Source: Alphaproteobacteria bacterium
GTDB taxonomy: Bacteria > Pseudomonadota > Alphaproteobacteria > UBA6615
Direction: 5' to 3'
DNA: 13,346 nucleotides
NCBI GenBank assembly: GCA_030831135.1
Contig: JAURLR010000294.1
Coordinates: 1-13,346, forward strand
Shown piece after piece: positions 6,618-13,331 of the stretch. Position 1 is the first letter of the stretch. Every line of letters starts with the position of its first letter. A program made the translations under genes and the position numbers. The notes under the pieces were generated by a model that saw nothing but the letters and a program-made list of their open reading frames with translations, did not search any database and was not told the origin of the DNA.

Positions 6618-7460
6618 TTATTTCTCAATCGGCACACCGACGAGGCTACCCCATTCGGTCCACGAACCGTCATAGCTACGGACATTCTTGTAGCCCAGCA
6701 ACTCGGTCATGGTGAAATAGGCCAGCGTGGCCCGATGGCTCAGCCGGCAATAGGAAATCACGTTCTTGTCGGGCGTGGCCCCGCGCGATTCCAGCAAGGC
6801 GCGCAATTCCGCTTCACCCTTGAACGTCATGTCGTCGTTCAGGAACTCATCAAAGAACAGATGTTTCGATCCGGGAATGCGCCCGGCGCGTTCGGCGCCC
6901 ACATCGGGCGCGCCGATCATGTTGACCCGCTCGCCCCGATATTCTTCGGGTGAACGGTGATCGAGAAGCGCGGTTTTTCCACCCGCCTTGATGTCATCGA
7001 GCTGGTCAATGATTTCACTGAACCGCACCCGCATGAACTCATTTCCAGCCGGACCGGGAGTGTAGGTCGCAGACTTGGGCGTCGGCAGGTCCTTGGTGGT
7101 CGGACGTCCTTCTTTCTCCCACAGGACACGGCCGCCATTGAGCAACCGGACATCCTTGTGCCCCAGATAGGTAAAGACCCACCACCCATAGGTGCCGAAC
7201 TGCACCGGATCGCCGTAGCAGACAACCGTGGTGTCGTTGGAGATCCCCAGCGCTCCACAGCGTGCGGCAAATTCCTCAGGTGACGGGAAGTCCCGCATCA
7301 TGTCATCCCAGAGGAAATCCTTCCAGAAGAACCCATGCGCACCGGGAATGTGCCACTTGTCGTAGGATTCCGTACCCGTCCAGTTGAATTCGAGAATCAC
7401 GACCTTCGGGTCGTCGAGATGTTCTTCGAGCCAGCTCGGCTCCACCAGTCTGTCGCTCAC
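6618..7460 (-). CDS. Two-domain sulfurtransferase (rhodanese)
   Basis: The 280-aa length and tandem rhodanese domains (about 6-120 and 145-278) match thiosulfate/3-mercaptopyruvate sulfurtransferases. The persulfide-forming Cys is C238 in ISYCRLSHRATLAYF. The active-site loop is CRLSHR, unlike the CRKGVT of thiosulfate sulfurtransferases or the CGSGVT of mercaptopyruvate enzymes, so the sulfur donor is uncertain. The N-terminal domain is the usual non-catalytic one (VVCYGDPVQFGTYGWWVF), though C81 is worth noting. The conserved DHRSPEEYRGE (167-177) and RIPGSKH (194-200) motifs are present. The start is GTG, supported by GGGGAGAG just upstream. It is first in an operon with the OYE gene. Confidence 0.87.
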   Translation of the reverse strand: MSDRLVEPSWLEEHLDDPKVVILEFNWTGTESYDKWHIPGAHGFFWKDFLWDDMMRDFPSPEEFAARCGALGISNDTTVVCYGDPVQFGTYGWWVFTYLGHKDVRLLNGGRVLWEKEGRPTTKDLPTPKSATYTPGPAGNEFMRVRFSEIIDQLDDIKAGGKTALLDHRSPEEYRGERVNMIGAPDVGAERAGRIPGSKHLFFDEFLNDDMTFKGEAELRALLESRGATPDKNVISYCRLSHRATLAYFTMTELLGYKNVRSYDGSWTEWGSLVGVPIEK

Positions 7461-7563
7461 GGTCTCTCCCCGGCTGCTGCGTTGCAGTGTTAGAATTGCA
7501 CCGGATGTAACAGCGCCGGGCCACGAAAATCAATCTGCGCGGGCGAGATACTGGAGGCAGCAC
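7461..7563. promoter_or_regulatory. Divergent promoter spacer, sulfurtransferase / dehydrogenase-like gene
   Basis: These 103 bp must hold promoters for both directions. Its left edge carries GGGGAGAG (7464-7471, - strand), the ribosome site for the GTG start. Its right edge carries GGAGG (7553-7557, + strand), 6 nt before the TTG start at 7564. CCCGGCTGCTG (7469-7479) is complementary to CAGCGCCGGG (7511-7520) with one bulge. TTGCA occurs twice (from 7482 and from 7496). No convincing -35/-10 pair is visible in either direction. Confidence 0.55.
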
Positions 7564-7566
7564 TTG
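7553..7566 (+). promoter_or_regulatory. Ribosome binding site fixing a TTG start
   Basis: GGAGG at 7553-7557 is followed by a 6-nt spacer and TTG at 7564-7566, immediately before the Rossmann strand of the dehydrogenase-like protein. This decides the start against the ATG at 7384. Confidence 0.75.
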
Positions 7567-8475
7567 GAATTCCCCACCATCGGCATTGTCAGCATGGGCG
7601 ATATGGGCCACGCCGTCGGGCGCACATTGTGCACGGGCGGGCACCGGGTACTCACCGCCCTGGACGGCCGCAGCGCCCGCACACAGGCCCTTGCCGAAGC
7701 CACCGGCGTCGAAAATGTCGGATCGCTTTCGGCACTCGTCACGCAAGCCGACCTGGTTCTCTCGATCCTGCCACCGGCCGCCGCGACGGATTTTGCGAAA
7801 TCCATCGCCGCGCAGATGCACGCGACGACATCACGGCCTGTCTTTGTGGATTGCAACGCCATCGCTCCAGCGACCGCGCGATCCATCGGCGATATCATCG
7901 CAGGTACGGGCGCGACCTTCATCGATGGTGGCATTATCGGCGCGCCGCCCGGCCGGAGTGCCCCCACGCGTATCTATCTCAGCGGACCGGACGCAACACA
8001 GCTGGAATCCCTGGCAAGGCCGGACATGCTGATCCGCACGGTCAGCGCGGAGATCGGCACCGCATCAGGCCTGAAGATGTTCTATGCCGCCCTGACCAAG
8101 GGGACGATGACGCTGGATACGCTGGTCCTGCTGGGAGCCCGGCAAATGGGACTGTCCGCCCCCCTGCTTCAGGAATTCTCGGACAGCCAGCCTGCCGCGC
8201 TCAAGCGGATGGAAGCCAGCGTGCCGTGGCTCGCGGCAGATGCCGAACGCTGGGTCGGCGAAATGGAAGAGATTGCGAAGACCTTCTCCGATGTTGGACT
8301 GACCAGCGCGATGCATCAGGGTGCGTCAGCGGTGTTCCAGCTTCTCGCGGCCTCAGCCCTGTCTAGCGAAACCCGCGAAACCGCAGATCGAACGCGCAGT
8401 CTCGAAGATGCGATTGAGGCCTTTGCACTCAGGCTTTCCGAGTCCGGGCCCGCTTCGGGGGACCCGACGGCTTAG
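7564..8475 (+). CDS. 6-phosphogluconate/3-hydroxyisobutyrate dehydrogenase-like, DUF1932-type
   Basis: The 303-aa protein has an N-terminal Rossmann fold (TIGIVSMGDMGHAVG, residues 5-19) of the beta-hydroxyacid dehydrogenase superfamily. It continues with VLSILPPAAA (65-74) and the substrate segment IDGGIIGAPPG (120-130). K171 in SGLKMFYAALTKG sits where the family's catalytic Lys is expected. The C-terminal helical half (about 180-260, with GLSAPLLQEF and VPWLAADAERWVGEM) looks like DUF1932. It probably oxidises a beta-hydroxy acid or related compound with NAD(P), substrate unknown. The start is TTG with GGAGG at 7553-7557. The frame is open back to an ATG at 7384, but that would run 77 bp into the opposite sulfurtransferase gene and lacks homology-like sequence. 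Its last 47 bp overlap the convergent gene at 8429. Confidence 0.82.
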   Translation: MEFPTIGIVSMGDMGHAVGRTLCTGGHRVLTALDGRSARTQALAEATGVENVGSLSALVTQADLVLSILPPAAATDFAKSIAAQMHATTSRPVFVDCNAIAPATARSIGDIIAGTGATFIDGGIIGAPPGRSAPTRIYLSGPDATQLESLARPDMLIRTVSAEIGTASGLKMFYAALTKGTMTLDTLVLLGARQMGLSAPLLQEFSDSQPAALKRMEASVPWLAADAERWVGEMEEIAKTFSDVGLTSAMHQGASAVFQLLAASALSSETRETADRTRSLEDAIEAFALRLSESGPASGDPTA

Positions 8476-8932
8476 ACGGCCGCGGTCCGCCGCTTGGGCG
8501 CGGTTTGTTGCCCGGTCGGCCCAGTCGCCGCAGCTGCTTGACCAGCGCCTTCATCTCGCGCCGTTCGAACTGCAATTCCTCTTCCCGTTTCGCATCACCA
8601 CGCGCATCGCGCATCAGGTCATCGAGTTGCGCGACCACATTTTCGGCCGTGCGCGTCACTTCGTTGATCTGGCTGCGGTCACGACAGCGCAGCACGACAT
8701 CCTGATTCATCATCAGATCCGAAAAGGCTTCCATGTCGGTCTTGCCGAGGCGCTCCAAGGTCCGGTCGATCTCGGTCCATGAACCGCGCCATTCCTGATA
8801 CACCGATGGCGCACGTGATCCCCCGCGCACCTTGGTGACGGTTTCGAGTTGCACCATGATCCGCACGAATTGCCAGACGACAAGCCGCAGTTCGGTCATG
8901 GCCGCAGGTGGGTTTACGCGTGGTTCGTTCAT
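8429..8932 (-). CDS. Hypothetical protein with helical body and basic C-terminal tail
   Basis: I do not recognise a family. The 167-aa protein is predicted to be largely helical: residues 12-38 (MTELRLVVWQFVRIMVQLETV) and 88-136 (charged, heptad-like EVTRTAENVVAQLDDL and REEELQFERREMKALVKQL) could form coiled coils. Residues 134-167 are rich in Arg, Lys, Pro, Ser and Gly with little acid, suggesting a disordered nucleic-acid-binding tail. It has no signal peptide. ATG 8932 is chosen because it forms an ATGA 4-bp overlap with the SprT-like gene stop, giving translational coupling; an upstream start at 9049 would overlap that gene heavily. The coupling suggests a shared role with the SprT-like protein. 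Its last 15 codons are antisense to the end of the convergent dehydrogenase-like gene. Confidence 0.7.
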   Translation of the reverse strand: MNEPRVNPPAAMTELRLVVWQFVRIMVQLETVTKVRGGSRAPSVYQEWRGSWTEIDRTLERLGKTDMEAFSDLMMNQDVVLRCRDRSQINEVTRTAENVVAQLDDLMRDARGDAKREEELQFERREMKALVKQLRRLGRPGNKPRPSGGPRPSKPSGPPKRARTRKA

Positions 8933-9468
8933 TCGGGAATTTCCTCGCGCAGCCGACCCTGACCCGGGCCGCAATCCGCACAATAACAATCTGTGATACG
9001 CCGTCGTGGACGACGTACATAATGATAGGCCTGCGCACAACCGGTGCACCGCCAGATAATCTTCGCATTGGCTTCACGCGATAGATAGGGAATACGGTGC
9101 CGCACATGGGGTGCTTCACCCAGAAGCCGCATCATCTCGCGCCAGCCGGCCCCATGGCGACAGGACCGCTTATGGGCCAGATCGGCAAGAACATGGGCGC
9201 ATTCGTGAATGAAGGTTGAGTCGCGATCACGCTCGCGTCCCTGCTCGAGCAACCTTGCGTTCAGCACGATACGCCGCTCGGCCGCATAGGCCGCCCCGGC
9301 CAGCGTCCGGGCGCGGCGGCTGACCACCACAACACAATCGAGCATCTCCCGGAAGGCGCGATCATAGGATGCCGCGCGATCCAGACGTGCCGCCAGCCCC
9401 CAGCTTTCCGCGATTTCGCGAACGGTTCCGATCCGGCGGTGTCCTCTGGCAAAGGTCTCAGCGGACAA
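8929..9468 (-). CDS. SprT-like zinc metalloprotein
   Basis: A 179-aa protein with a zincin motif H88-E89-C-A-H92 in STFIHECAHVLADLAH and a third His, H105, in CRHGAGWREMMRLLG, the SprT/Spartan-like arrangement. A C-terminal zinc ribbon follows: C141-x2-C144 (WRCTGC) and C163-x2-C166 (CYCADC). The family includes proteases acting on DNA-protein crosslinks (Spartan) and the poorly understood bacterial SprT proteins, so a nucleic-acid-linked protease role is possible but unproven. The start is TTG at 9466-9468, supported by AGGAAGGG (complement at 9478-9485) with a 9-nt spacer. This start overlaps the end of the thioesterase gene by 11 bp. The stop overlaps the next gene's start as ATGA, so it lies inside a tightly coupled operon. 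Confidence 0.82.
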   Translation of the reverse strand: MSAETFARGHRRIGTVREIAESWGLAARLDRAASYDRAFREMLDCVVVVSRRARTLAGAAYAAERRIVLNARLLEQGRERDRDSTFIHECAHVLADLAHKRSCRHGAGWREMMRLLGEAPHVRHRIPYLSREANAKIIWRCTGCAQAYHYVRRPRRRITDCYCADCGPGQGRLREEIPE

Positions 9469-9988
9469 TCGAAATCACCCTTCCTGCCTGTTCGGGCCTC
9501 GGCAACGCCGCATGCGCGGCAGCGACAGCCCCCAGACGCGCCTGAACATCATCGGGCATCGCTGCGGACCGGCGCGTTTCCATGCTCACATGCAGGCTGA
9601 TCAGTTCGTTGGTCGAGGCCAGATAGCCTTCTTCGGCGTGATACATGAAATGCATGTAGTGCAACCGCCTGGAATCATGCGCCAGCAACTGCGTCTCAAC
9701 CCGCAAGGGCGCATCGAGCATCAGTTCGCGATCATAGGTGATATGCGCTTCCAGCGTGAAGGTCGAACCCGCCCGGGCCTTCATGTAGTTCACGCCCAGC
9801 CCGAGAAAATCGAAGAACGCATCGGTCGCGTGATCGAAAGCGAGCATGTAATAGGCCAGATTCATGTGGCCGTTATAGTCGATCCAGTCGGGGTGCACGC
9901 GCTCGCTGTGCAGCGAGAGCGGCGCGGTGATCCCCGCTGTGACATCAGGGCTGCCAGGTTCGGTTATGTCATTCATGGGCGCGAGCAT
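9458..9988 (-). CDS. Hotdog-fold acyl-CoA thioesterase family protein
   Basis: A 176-aa single hotdog domain, expected to hydrolyse a CoA thioester in the cytoplasm. The signature WIDYNGHMNLAYYMLAF (35-51) has D37 at the catalytic position of 4-hydroxybenzoyl-CoA thioesterase-like enzymes. It is followed by FTLEAHITYDRELMLDAPLRVETQLL (77-102) and RLHYMHFMYH (108-117), which form the central helix and sheet. The DYNGHMN style is also seen in betainyl-CoA thioesterases of carnitine catabolism, but no carnitine genes are adjacent, so the substrate is open. ATG 9988 is used; an in-frame ATG at 9976 is equally possible, since neither has a good ribosome site. It lies 51 bp after the DprE1-like gene. 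Confidence 0.82.
   Translation of the reverse strand: MLAPMNDITEPGSPDVTAGITAPLSLHSERVHPDWIDYNGHMNLAYYMLAFDHATDAFFDFLGLGVNYMKARAGSTFTLEAHITYDRELMLDAPLRVETQLLAHDSRRLHYMHFMYHAEEGYLASTNELISLHVSMETRRSAAMPDDVQARLGAVAAAHAALPRPEQAGRVISIVR
9478..9485 (-). promoter_or_regulatory. Ribosome binding site supporting TTG start of the SprT-like gene
   Basis: AGGAAGGG on the coding strand lies inside the end of the thioesterase gene, 9 nt upstream of TTG 9468. It supports the non-ATG start and 11-bp gene overlap; no ATG lies in a better position. Confidence 0.6.
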
Positions 9989-10039
9989 AATACCTGCATC
10001 GCGCTTCGCAAACGGCCTCGGGCTGGACTGCCCGCGGCG

Positions 10040-11380
10040 CTAGCGCGCGTGAATCGCGAGGCGGCGCGACATATCGGACTGGAAGCGCTGGTCCGGGTCG
10101 AGGCGCGCCAGGACCTCACGAAATTCGTCGAGCGCAGGAAACATCTGCGCAAAGCTCTCTGCGCGCATCAACGCATCCTTGGCGACGTAGAGACGTCCGC
10201 CATGATCAAGCACGATCCGCTCGATATCCCGATGCAATTCCTCGATTCCTGCGCGACGCGGCAGATCGATGGCATAGGCCATGCCCTTCATGGGAAAGGA
10301 CAGAAGACCATCGCCCGGGCCCCGCATCGGTTTCATGACCGCCGCAAAGGACCCGGCGCGCGCTGCCGTCAGGCTTTCCATGACCGCGCGTATGCCCGCC
10401 CGCTGGCTTTCCTGCGGAAACCCGGTGTGGATCGAGTAAAACCCGCGCCGCCCATAGACCCGGTTGAAGCCGGGCATGGCGTCGAGCGGAAAGAAGAACG
10501 GCCCCAGACCCAGCCGGGCCGTGCGTCCGCCGGATGGCAGGCTGTTGAACCGGCGATTGGTAAACCATGTCAGAAGCGCGGGATGCAGCAAGGCCGACGG
10601 CGGCTGGAACCGGATTGGTTTGACCGGCGGTGGCGGTGCCACATCTTTTGCATCGGGGGCAAAATTCCCAAGCTCCAGAATGCCGCGCCCCATCGCCGCG
10701 CCGCGCGCCATGGCATCGACCCATCCGAACAGGAATTCGTGGGTTTCCCGTGCGGCTTCGATGGTGTCGATCATCTCATCAACATCGACGATGCGCCGAT
10801 ACGCGGCATCCGCCGCCCCGGCGGCCACCGGCATGAGACGAAAACACACTCGCAGAACCGTTCCGGTCAATCCGATGCCACCAAGGCTCGCCCGGAAGAT
10901 ATCGTCATTCTCCTTACGCGAGGCACGCACCACCTCGCCGCTGGCCAGCATCAGGTCGATCCACGACACGTGGTGACCAAAGCTGCCCACCGCATGATGG
11001 TTCTTGGAATGAATGTCGTTGGCGAATGCCCCGCCCACGGTGACGCTGGCCGTCGCGGCGGAGACGGGAAAGCAATACCCTTCCGGCACAAAGCGTTCGA
11101 GCAAGGCTGTGAAATCCACGCCCGATTCGCACACCACCTCTCCGGTGGCCGGATCAAAGGACAGGATTCGGTTCAGGTTGCGGGTCAGGATCGTCTGACC
11201 ACCGTCATCCAGTGCGGCATCGCCGTAACACCGGCCGCCACCATAGGCGATCACCCCGCGCGTATGCGACGCACCAACGGCCTCGCGCAACGCCGCCTCA
11301 TCTTCAGGTGCCGCCGTCGCTGAATGCGCAAAACGCGACCGCCCCCAGGTGGTCAGCGTGGCTTGTGTCCAGTCGGTCAT
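10040..11380 (-). CDS. DprE1-like FAD-dependent oxidoreductase
   Basis: A 446-aa protein of the FAD-linked oxidase (VAO/PCMH-fold) superfamily. The FAD-binding half has AYGGGRCYGDAAL (45-57), VGGAFANDIHSKNHHAVGSFG (115-135) and LGGIGLTGTVLRV (166-178). The C-terminal half has FGWVDAMARGAAMGRGILELG (218-238), FFFPLDAMPGFNRVYGRRGF (295-314), GDGLLSFPMKGMAYAIDLP (356-374) and GGRLYVAKDA (394-403). The order and wording closely follow DprE1, the decaprenylphosphoryl-ribose 2'-oxidase of mycobacteria. K401 corresponds to DprE1's essential active-site Lys, and the end (DPDQRFQSDMSRRL) also fits. It may oxidise a polyprenyl-phosphate sugar or another polyol. No DprE2-like reductase is adjacent. ATG 11380 follows a GGGGG tract, 21 bp after the upstream secreted-protein gene. 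Confidence 0.83.
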   Translation of the reverse strand: MTDWTQATLTTWGRSRFAHSATAAPEDEAALREAVGASHTRGVIAYGGGRCYGDAALDDGGQTILTRNLNRILSFDPATGEVVCESGVDFTALLERFVPEGYCFPVSAATASVTVGGAFANDIHSKNHHAVGSFGHHVSWIDLMLASGEVVRASRKENDDIFRASLGGIGLTGTVLRVCFRLMPVAAGAADAAYRRIVDVDEMIDTIEAARETHEFLFGWVDAMARGAAMGRGILELGNFAPDAKDVAPPPPVKPIRFQPPSALLHPALLTWFTNRRFNSLPSGGRTARLGLGPFFFPLDAMPGFNRVYGRRGFYSIHTGFPQESQRAGIRAVMESLTAARAGSFAAVMKPMRGPGDGLLSFPMKGMAYAIDLPRRAGIEELHRDIERIVLDHGGRLYVAKDALMRAESFAQMFPALDEFREVLARLDPDQRFQSDMSRRLAIHAR

Positions 11381-11401
11381 GAAGCCCCCAGTTGCCCTGC
11401 G

Positions 11402-12478
11402 TTACTCTGCGCGAAAAATCACGGGACAGTTTACCAGAATGCCGTCCGCCCGGATCGCGCCGCCGTCGAAACCGTGTACCGCACCGGCGCTTTCCAGCGC
11501 GCGAACCTCCGATGCACTGGAGATCAGAACACGTCGGTCCATGGCGTCCGTATCCCAGACAACCGGGTGCGACGCCCAGAGCGGCGAATACCCCGTTCCC
11601 AGCCCCGGCACATCTCCCGTCACATTGCGTGGCGACAGCCCATCCGAGAGCGCACTGGCCAGCCCCTGTCGGGCGTCATTGGCTACACCGGTTGCGCCGT
11701 TGATCACCACAAAAATCGGCTCGACGGCGGTCCAGGCAGTGTCATCGGGTGCGGCCGGCAGATCGCCGAGACGCGGTGCATGGGTTGCCCCTTCCAGTGC
11801 CGCGACGAGCGCCACATTGCTTTCGGTCGAGACGTAGCTGAGCGCCTTGCCGCCTGCAAAACCATCGGTGAGCGACAAGGTCACGGTTCCATCGCGCGGA
11901 CAGATCCGGACAACCTTGTCATGCATCAGCGCATGATCGGCGCTGCCACGGCAAAAGACATTCAGGCTGTCCGCATCCACATCGAAGGCCAGAACCGGAG
12001 CGTTGAAGATGGTGCTGCCGCCCGCGCCGATGCGGATCAGCGGGGTGTAATCCTCATCCCCGATCGAGCCCGGAAAAGCGCGTGCGGGCGGAAACGGTGA
12101 TCCTACCGGCCCCGGCTCGACAAGCCGTTCGGGTTGAAAATCCACCCGGCCTGCATCAAAGACCAGTTCGCCCTCGGGTGCCATTTCCACCTGACGCACC
12201 GCGCCACCAATATCGGCATTCGCCAGCTTGTCGGAAAAATTGATCCCCAGCCGCTCAGCCGTGTCCCGATTGCTGGCATCAAGCAAGACATACCAGACGC
12301 TTTCGCCGCCGGTCATGCGGCCATGATGGAGCGGCAGCGTGACGGTTCCGGTTTCGGCGTCAATTTCTGCCGCGCGAACGAGCGGCACCATCTGCGCCGC
12401 ACTTTCCATCGACCAGAGCATGGAACAGCCCAGAACAGCGCCCACCAGAAGTTTGAAAGAACCAGTTCGTGACGTCAT
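11402..12478 (-). CDS. Secreted protein of unknown function with internal duplication
   Basis: This 358-aa protein has a signal peptide (MTSRTGSFK, hydrophobic 9-24, cleavage near SAAQ, residues 26-29). I cannot assign an established function. The mature part appears to contain two related modules. GTVTLPLHHGRMTGGESVWYV (44-64) matches GTVTLSLTDGFAGGKALSYV (197-216). Each is followed by a stretch with repeated Ala/Leu-Gly spacing and later by YTPLIRI (144-150) or YSPLWAS (297-303) before a beta-rich segment. Cysteines C176, C193 and C351 could pair in the periplasm. The start ATG 12478 has AGGAAC (complement at 12485-12490); the longer frame to 12577 would put a charged stretch before the signal peptide. 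It is first in the operon with the DprE1-like, thioesterase, SprT-like and basic-tail genes. Confidence 0.75.
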   Translation of the reverse strand: MTSRTGSFKLLVGAVLGCSMLWSMESAAQMVPLVRAAEIDAETGTVTLPLHHGRMTGGESVWYVLLDASNRDTAERLGINFSDKLANADIGGAVRQVEMAPEGELVFDAGRVDFQPERLVEPGPVGSPFPPARAFPGSIGDEDYTPLIRIGAGGSTIFNAPVLAFDVDADSLNVFCRGSADHALMHDKVVRICPRDGTVTLSLTDGFAGGKALSYVSTESNVALVAALEGATHAPRLGDLPAAPDDTAWTAVEPIFVVINGATGVANDARQGLASALSDGLSPRNVTGDVPGLGTGYSPLWASHPVVWDTDAMDRRVLISSASEVRALESAGAVHGFDGGAIRADGILVNCPVIFRAE

Positions 12479-12567
12479 CGGAGCGTTCCTGTTATCCGCG
12501 TTAAGGCTTTTTTGATCCTGCAAGCCGATCCTAGCACGATCCGAAAACAAACCCCGCAGCGTGCCAA
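12479..12567. promoter_or_regulatory. Spacer upstream of the five-gene operon, with GATCC repeats
   Basis: These 89 bp should carry the - strand promoter of the five-gene operon. GATCC occurs three times (12514-12518, 12527-12531, 12538-12542), at 13- and 11-bp intervals. GGCTT (12505-12509) and AAGCC (12522-12526) can pair. I see no convincing -35/-10 pair. Confidence 0.4.
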
Positions 12568-12861
12568 ATGCTTCCAAGACGACCTGAACGCGCCCGCCCC
12601 AGCCGTCACGACGATGGCAAAAGCCCGGTCAGCAGAGAGTTTGAAAAACTTGCTTTCGACATGCAGGGGATGCTGGACCGCATCGAGACATGCTGGAACG
12701 GGACCGCGACAGTTTCGACGCAGGCCGGATGTCTGGCCAAACTGTCCGCCGATATCGCCCGAACCTCCTGTTTCGAACATGTGGACGACAAAGGCACATC
12801 GGCGCTCGAGGAACTTCGCAGCAGTATCGGCTATGTGTTCGCGAACGGGCGCCCGTCCTAG
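12568..12861 (+). CDS. Small hypothetical protein (97 aa)
   Basis: I recognise no family. The first 20 residues are Arg/Pro-rich and may not be translated; from about residue 22 (REFEKLAFDMQGMLDRIETCWNG) the sequence looks like an ordinary helical protein with cysteines at 43, 55 and 68. The ATG at 12568 has no ribosome site; ATG 12661 (MQGMLDRIE) is an alternative. Its TAG stop (12859-12861) overlaps the stop of the convergent RidA gene by 4 bp (12858-12861). This is typical of real tail-to-tail genes, but the competing frames here are also open, so it remains uncertain. Confidence 0.45.
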   Translation: MLPRRPERARPSRHDDGKSPVSREFEKLAFDMQGMLDRIETCWNGTATVSTQAGCLAKLSADIARTSCFEHVDDKGTSALEELRSSIGYVFANGRPS

Positions 12862-13331
12862 ATTCGCACCTCGAGCACGGCATCGACCTCCAGTGCGACA
12901 TCGAAGGGCATCACCACATTCCCCATCGCTGTGCGGGTGTGATAACCGGCCTCGCCGAAAATCTCGATCAGCAGTTCCGAAGCGCCATTGACCACGTCGG
13001 GAATTGCGGTGAAATCAGCTGTGGCGTTCACGTAGCCCTTCACATTCACGACCCGGGCAATGCGATCGAGATCACCATCGAGCGCAGCAAGGGCCTGCGC
13101 GAGAATATTGAGGGTACACAGCCGGGCGGCGGCCTGACCTTCTGCCAGCGAAAACTCACGCCCGAGCTTTCCGATATATCGCAACTCGCCATTCCATTGG
13201 GGCGTCATCCCGGAGACGAACATCAGCCGGTCGACAACCATCGTCGGCAGGATTTTTGCAACCTTGGGGCGTGTGGGTTCAGGCAATTCAATGCCCAGTT
13301 CGGCCAGACGTCGATCAATTGTCCCGGGCAT
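12858..13331 (-). CDS. RidA/YjgF family protein
   Basis: A 157-aa single-domain protein of the YjgF/chorismate-mutase-like fold, longer than classical RidA (about 128 aa) and similar to the YjgF_endoribonc-type branch. The N-terminal extension has RRLAELGIELPEPTRP (7-22), followed by MFVSGMTPQWNGEL (37-50). The C-terminus has FGEAGYHTRTAMG (125-137), in which R133 occupies the position of the substrate-carboxylate-binding Arg of RidA imine deaminases, then VALEVDAVLEV (145-155). RidA itself hydrolyses reactive 2-aminoacrylate; for this subfamily the substrate is unknown. ATG 13331 has AGGGAG (complement at 13338-13343) with a 6-nt spacer. The upstream context is outside the window. Confidence 0.88.
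   Translation of the reverse strand: MPGTIDRRLAELGIELPEPTRPKVAKILPTMVVDRLMFVSGMTPQWNGELRYIGKLGREFSLAEGQAAARLCTLNILAQALAALDGDLDRIARVVNVKGYVNATADFTAIPDVVNGASELLIEIFGEAGYHTRTAMGNVVMPFDVALEVDAVLEVRI

Noticed and set aside
9458..9988. Betainyl-CoA thioesterase of carnitine degradation
   Set aside because: The DYNGHMN motif is similar, but no carnitine dehydrogenase or cleavage-enzyme gene is adjacent, so only the general family is called.
9512..11323. 603-codon open frame on the + strand
   Set aside because: It spans two well-supported - strand genes (thioesterase and DprE1-like) and reads as low-information His/Arg/Gly-rich sequence typical of a shadow frame.
11402..12577. Longer start for the secreted protein at 12577
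   Set aside because: It would bury the signal peptide behind 33 charged residues; ATG 12478 has AGGAAC upstream.
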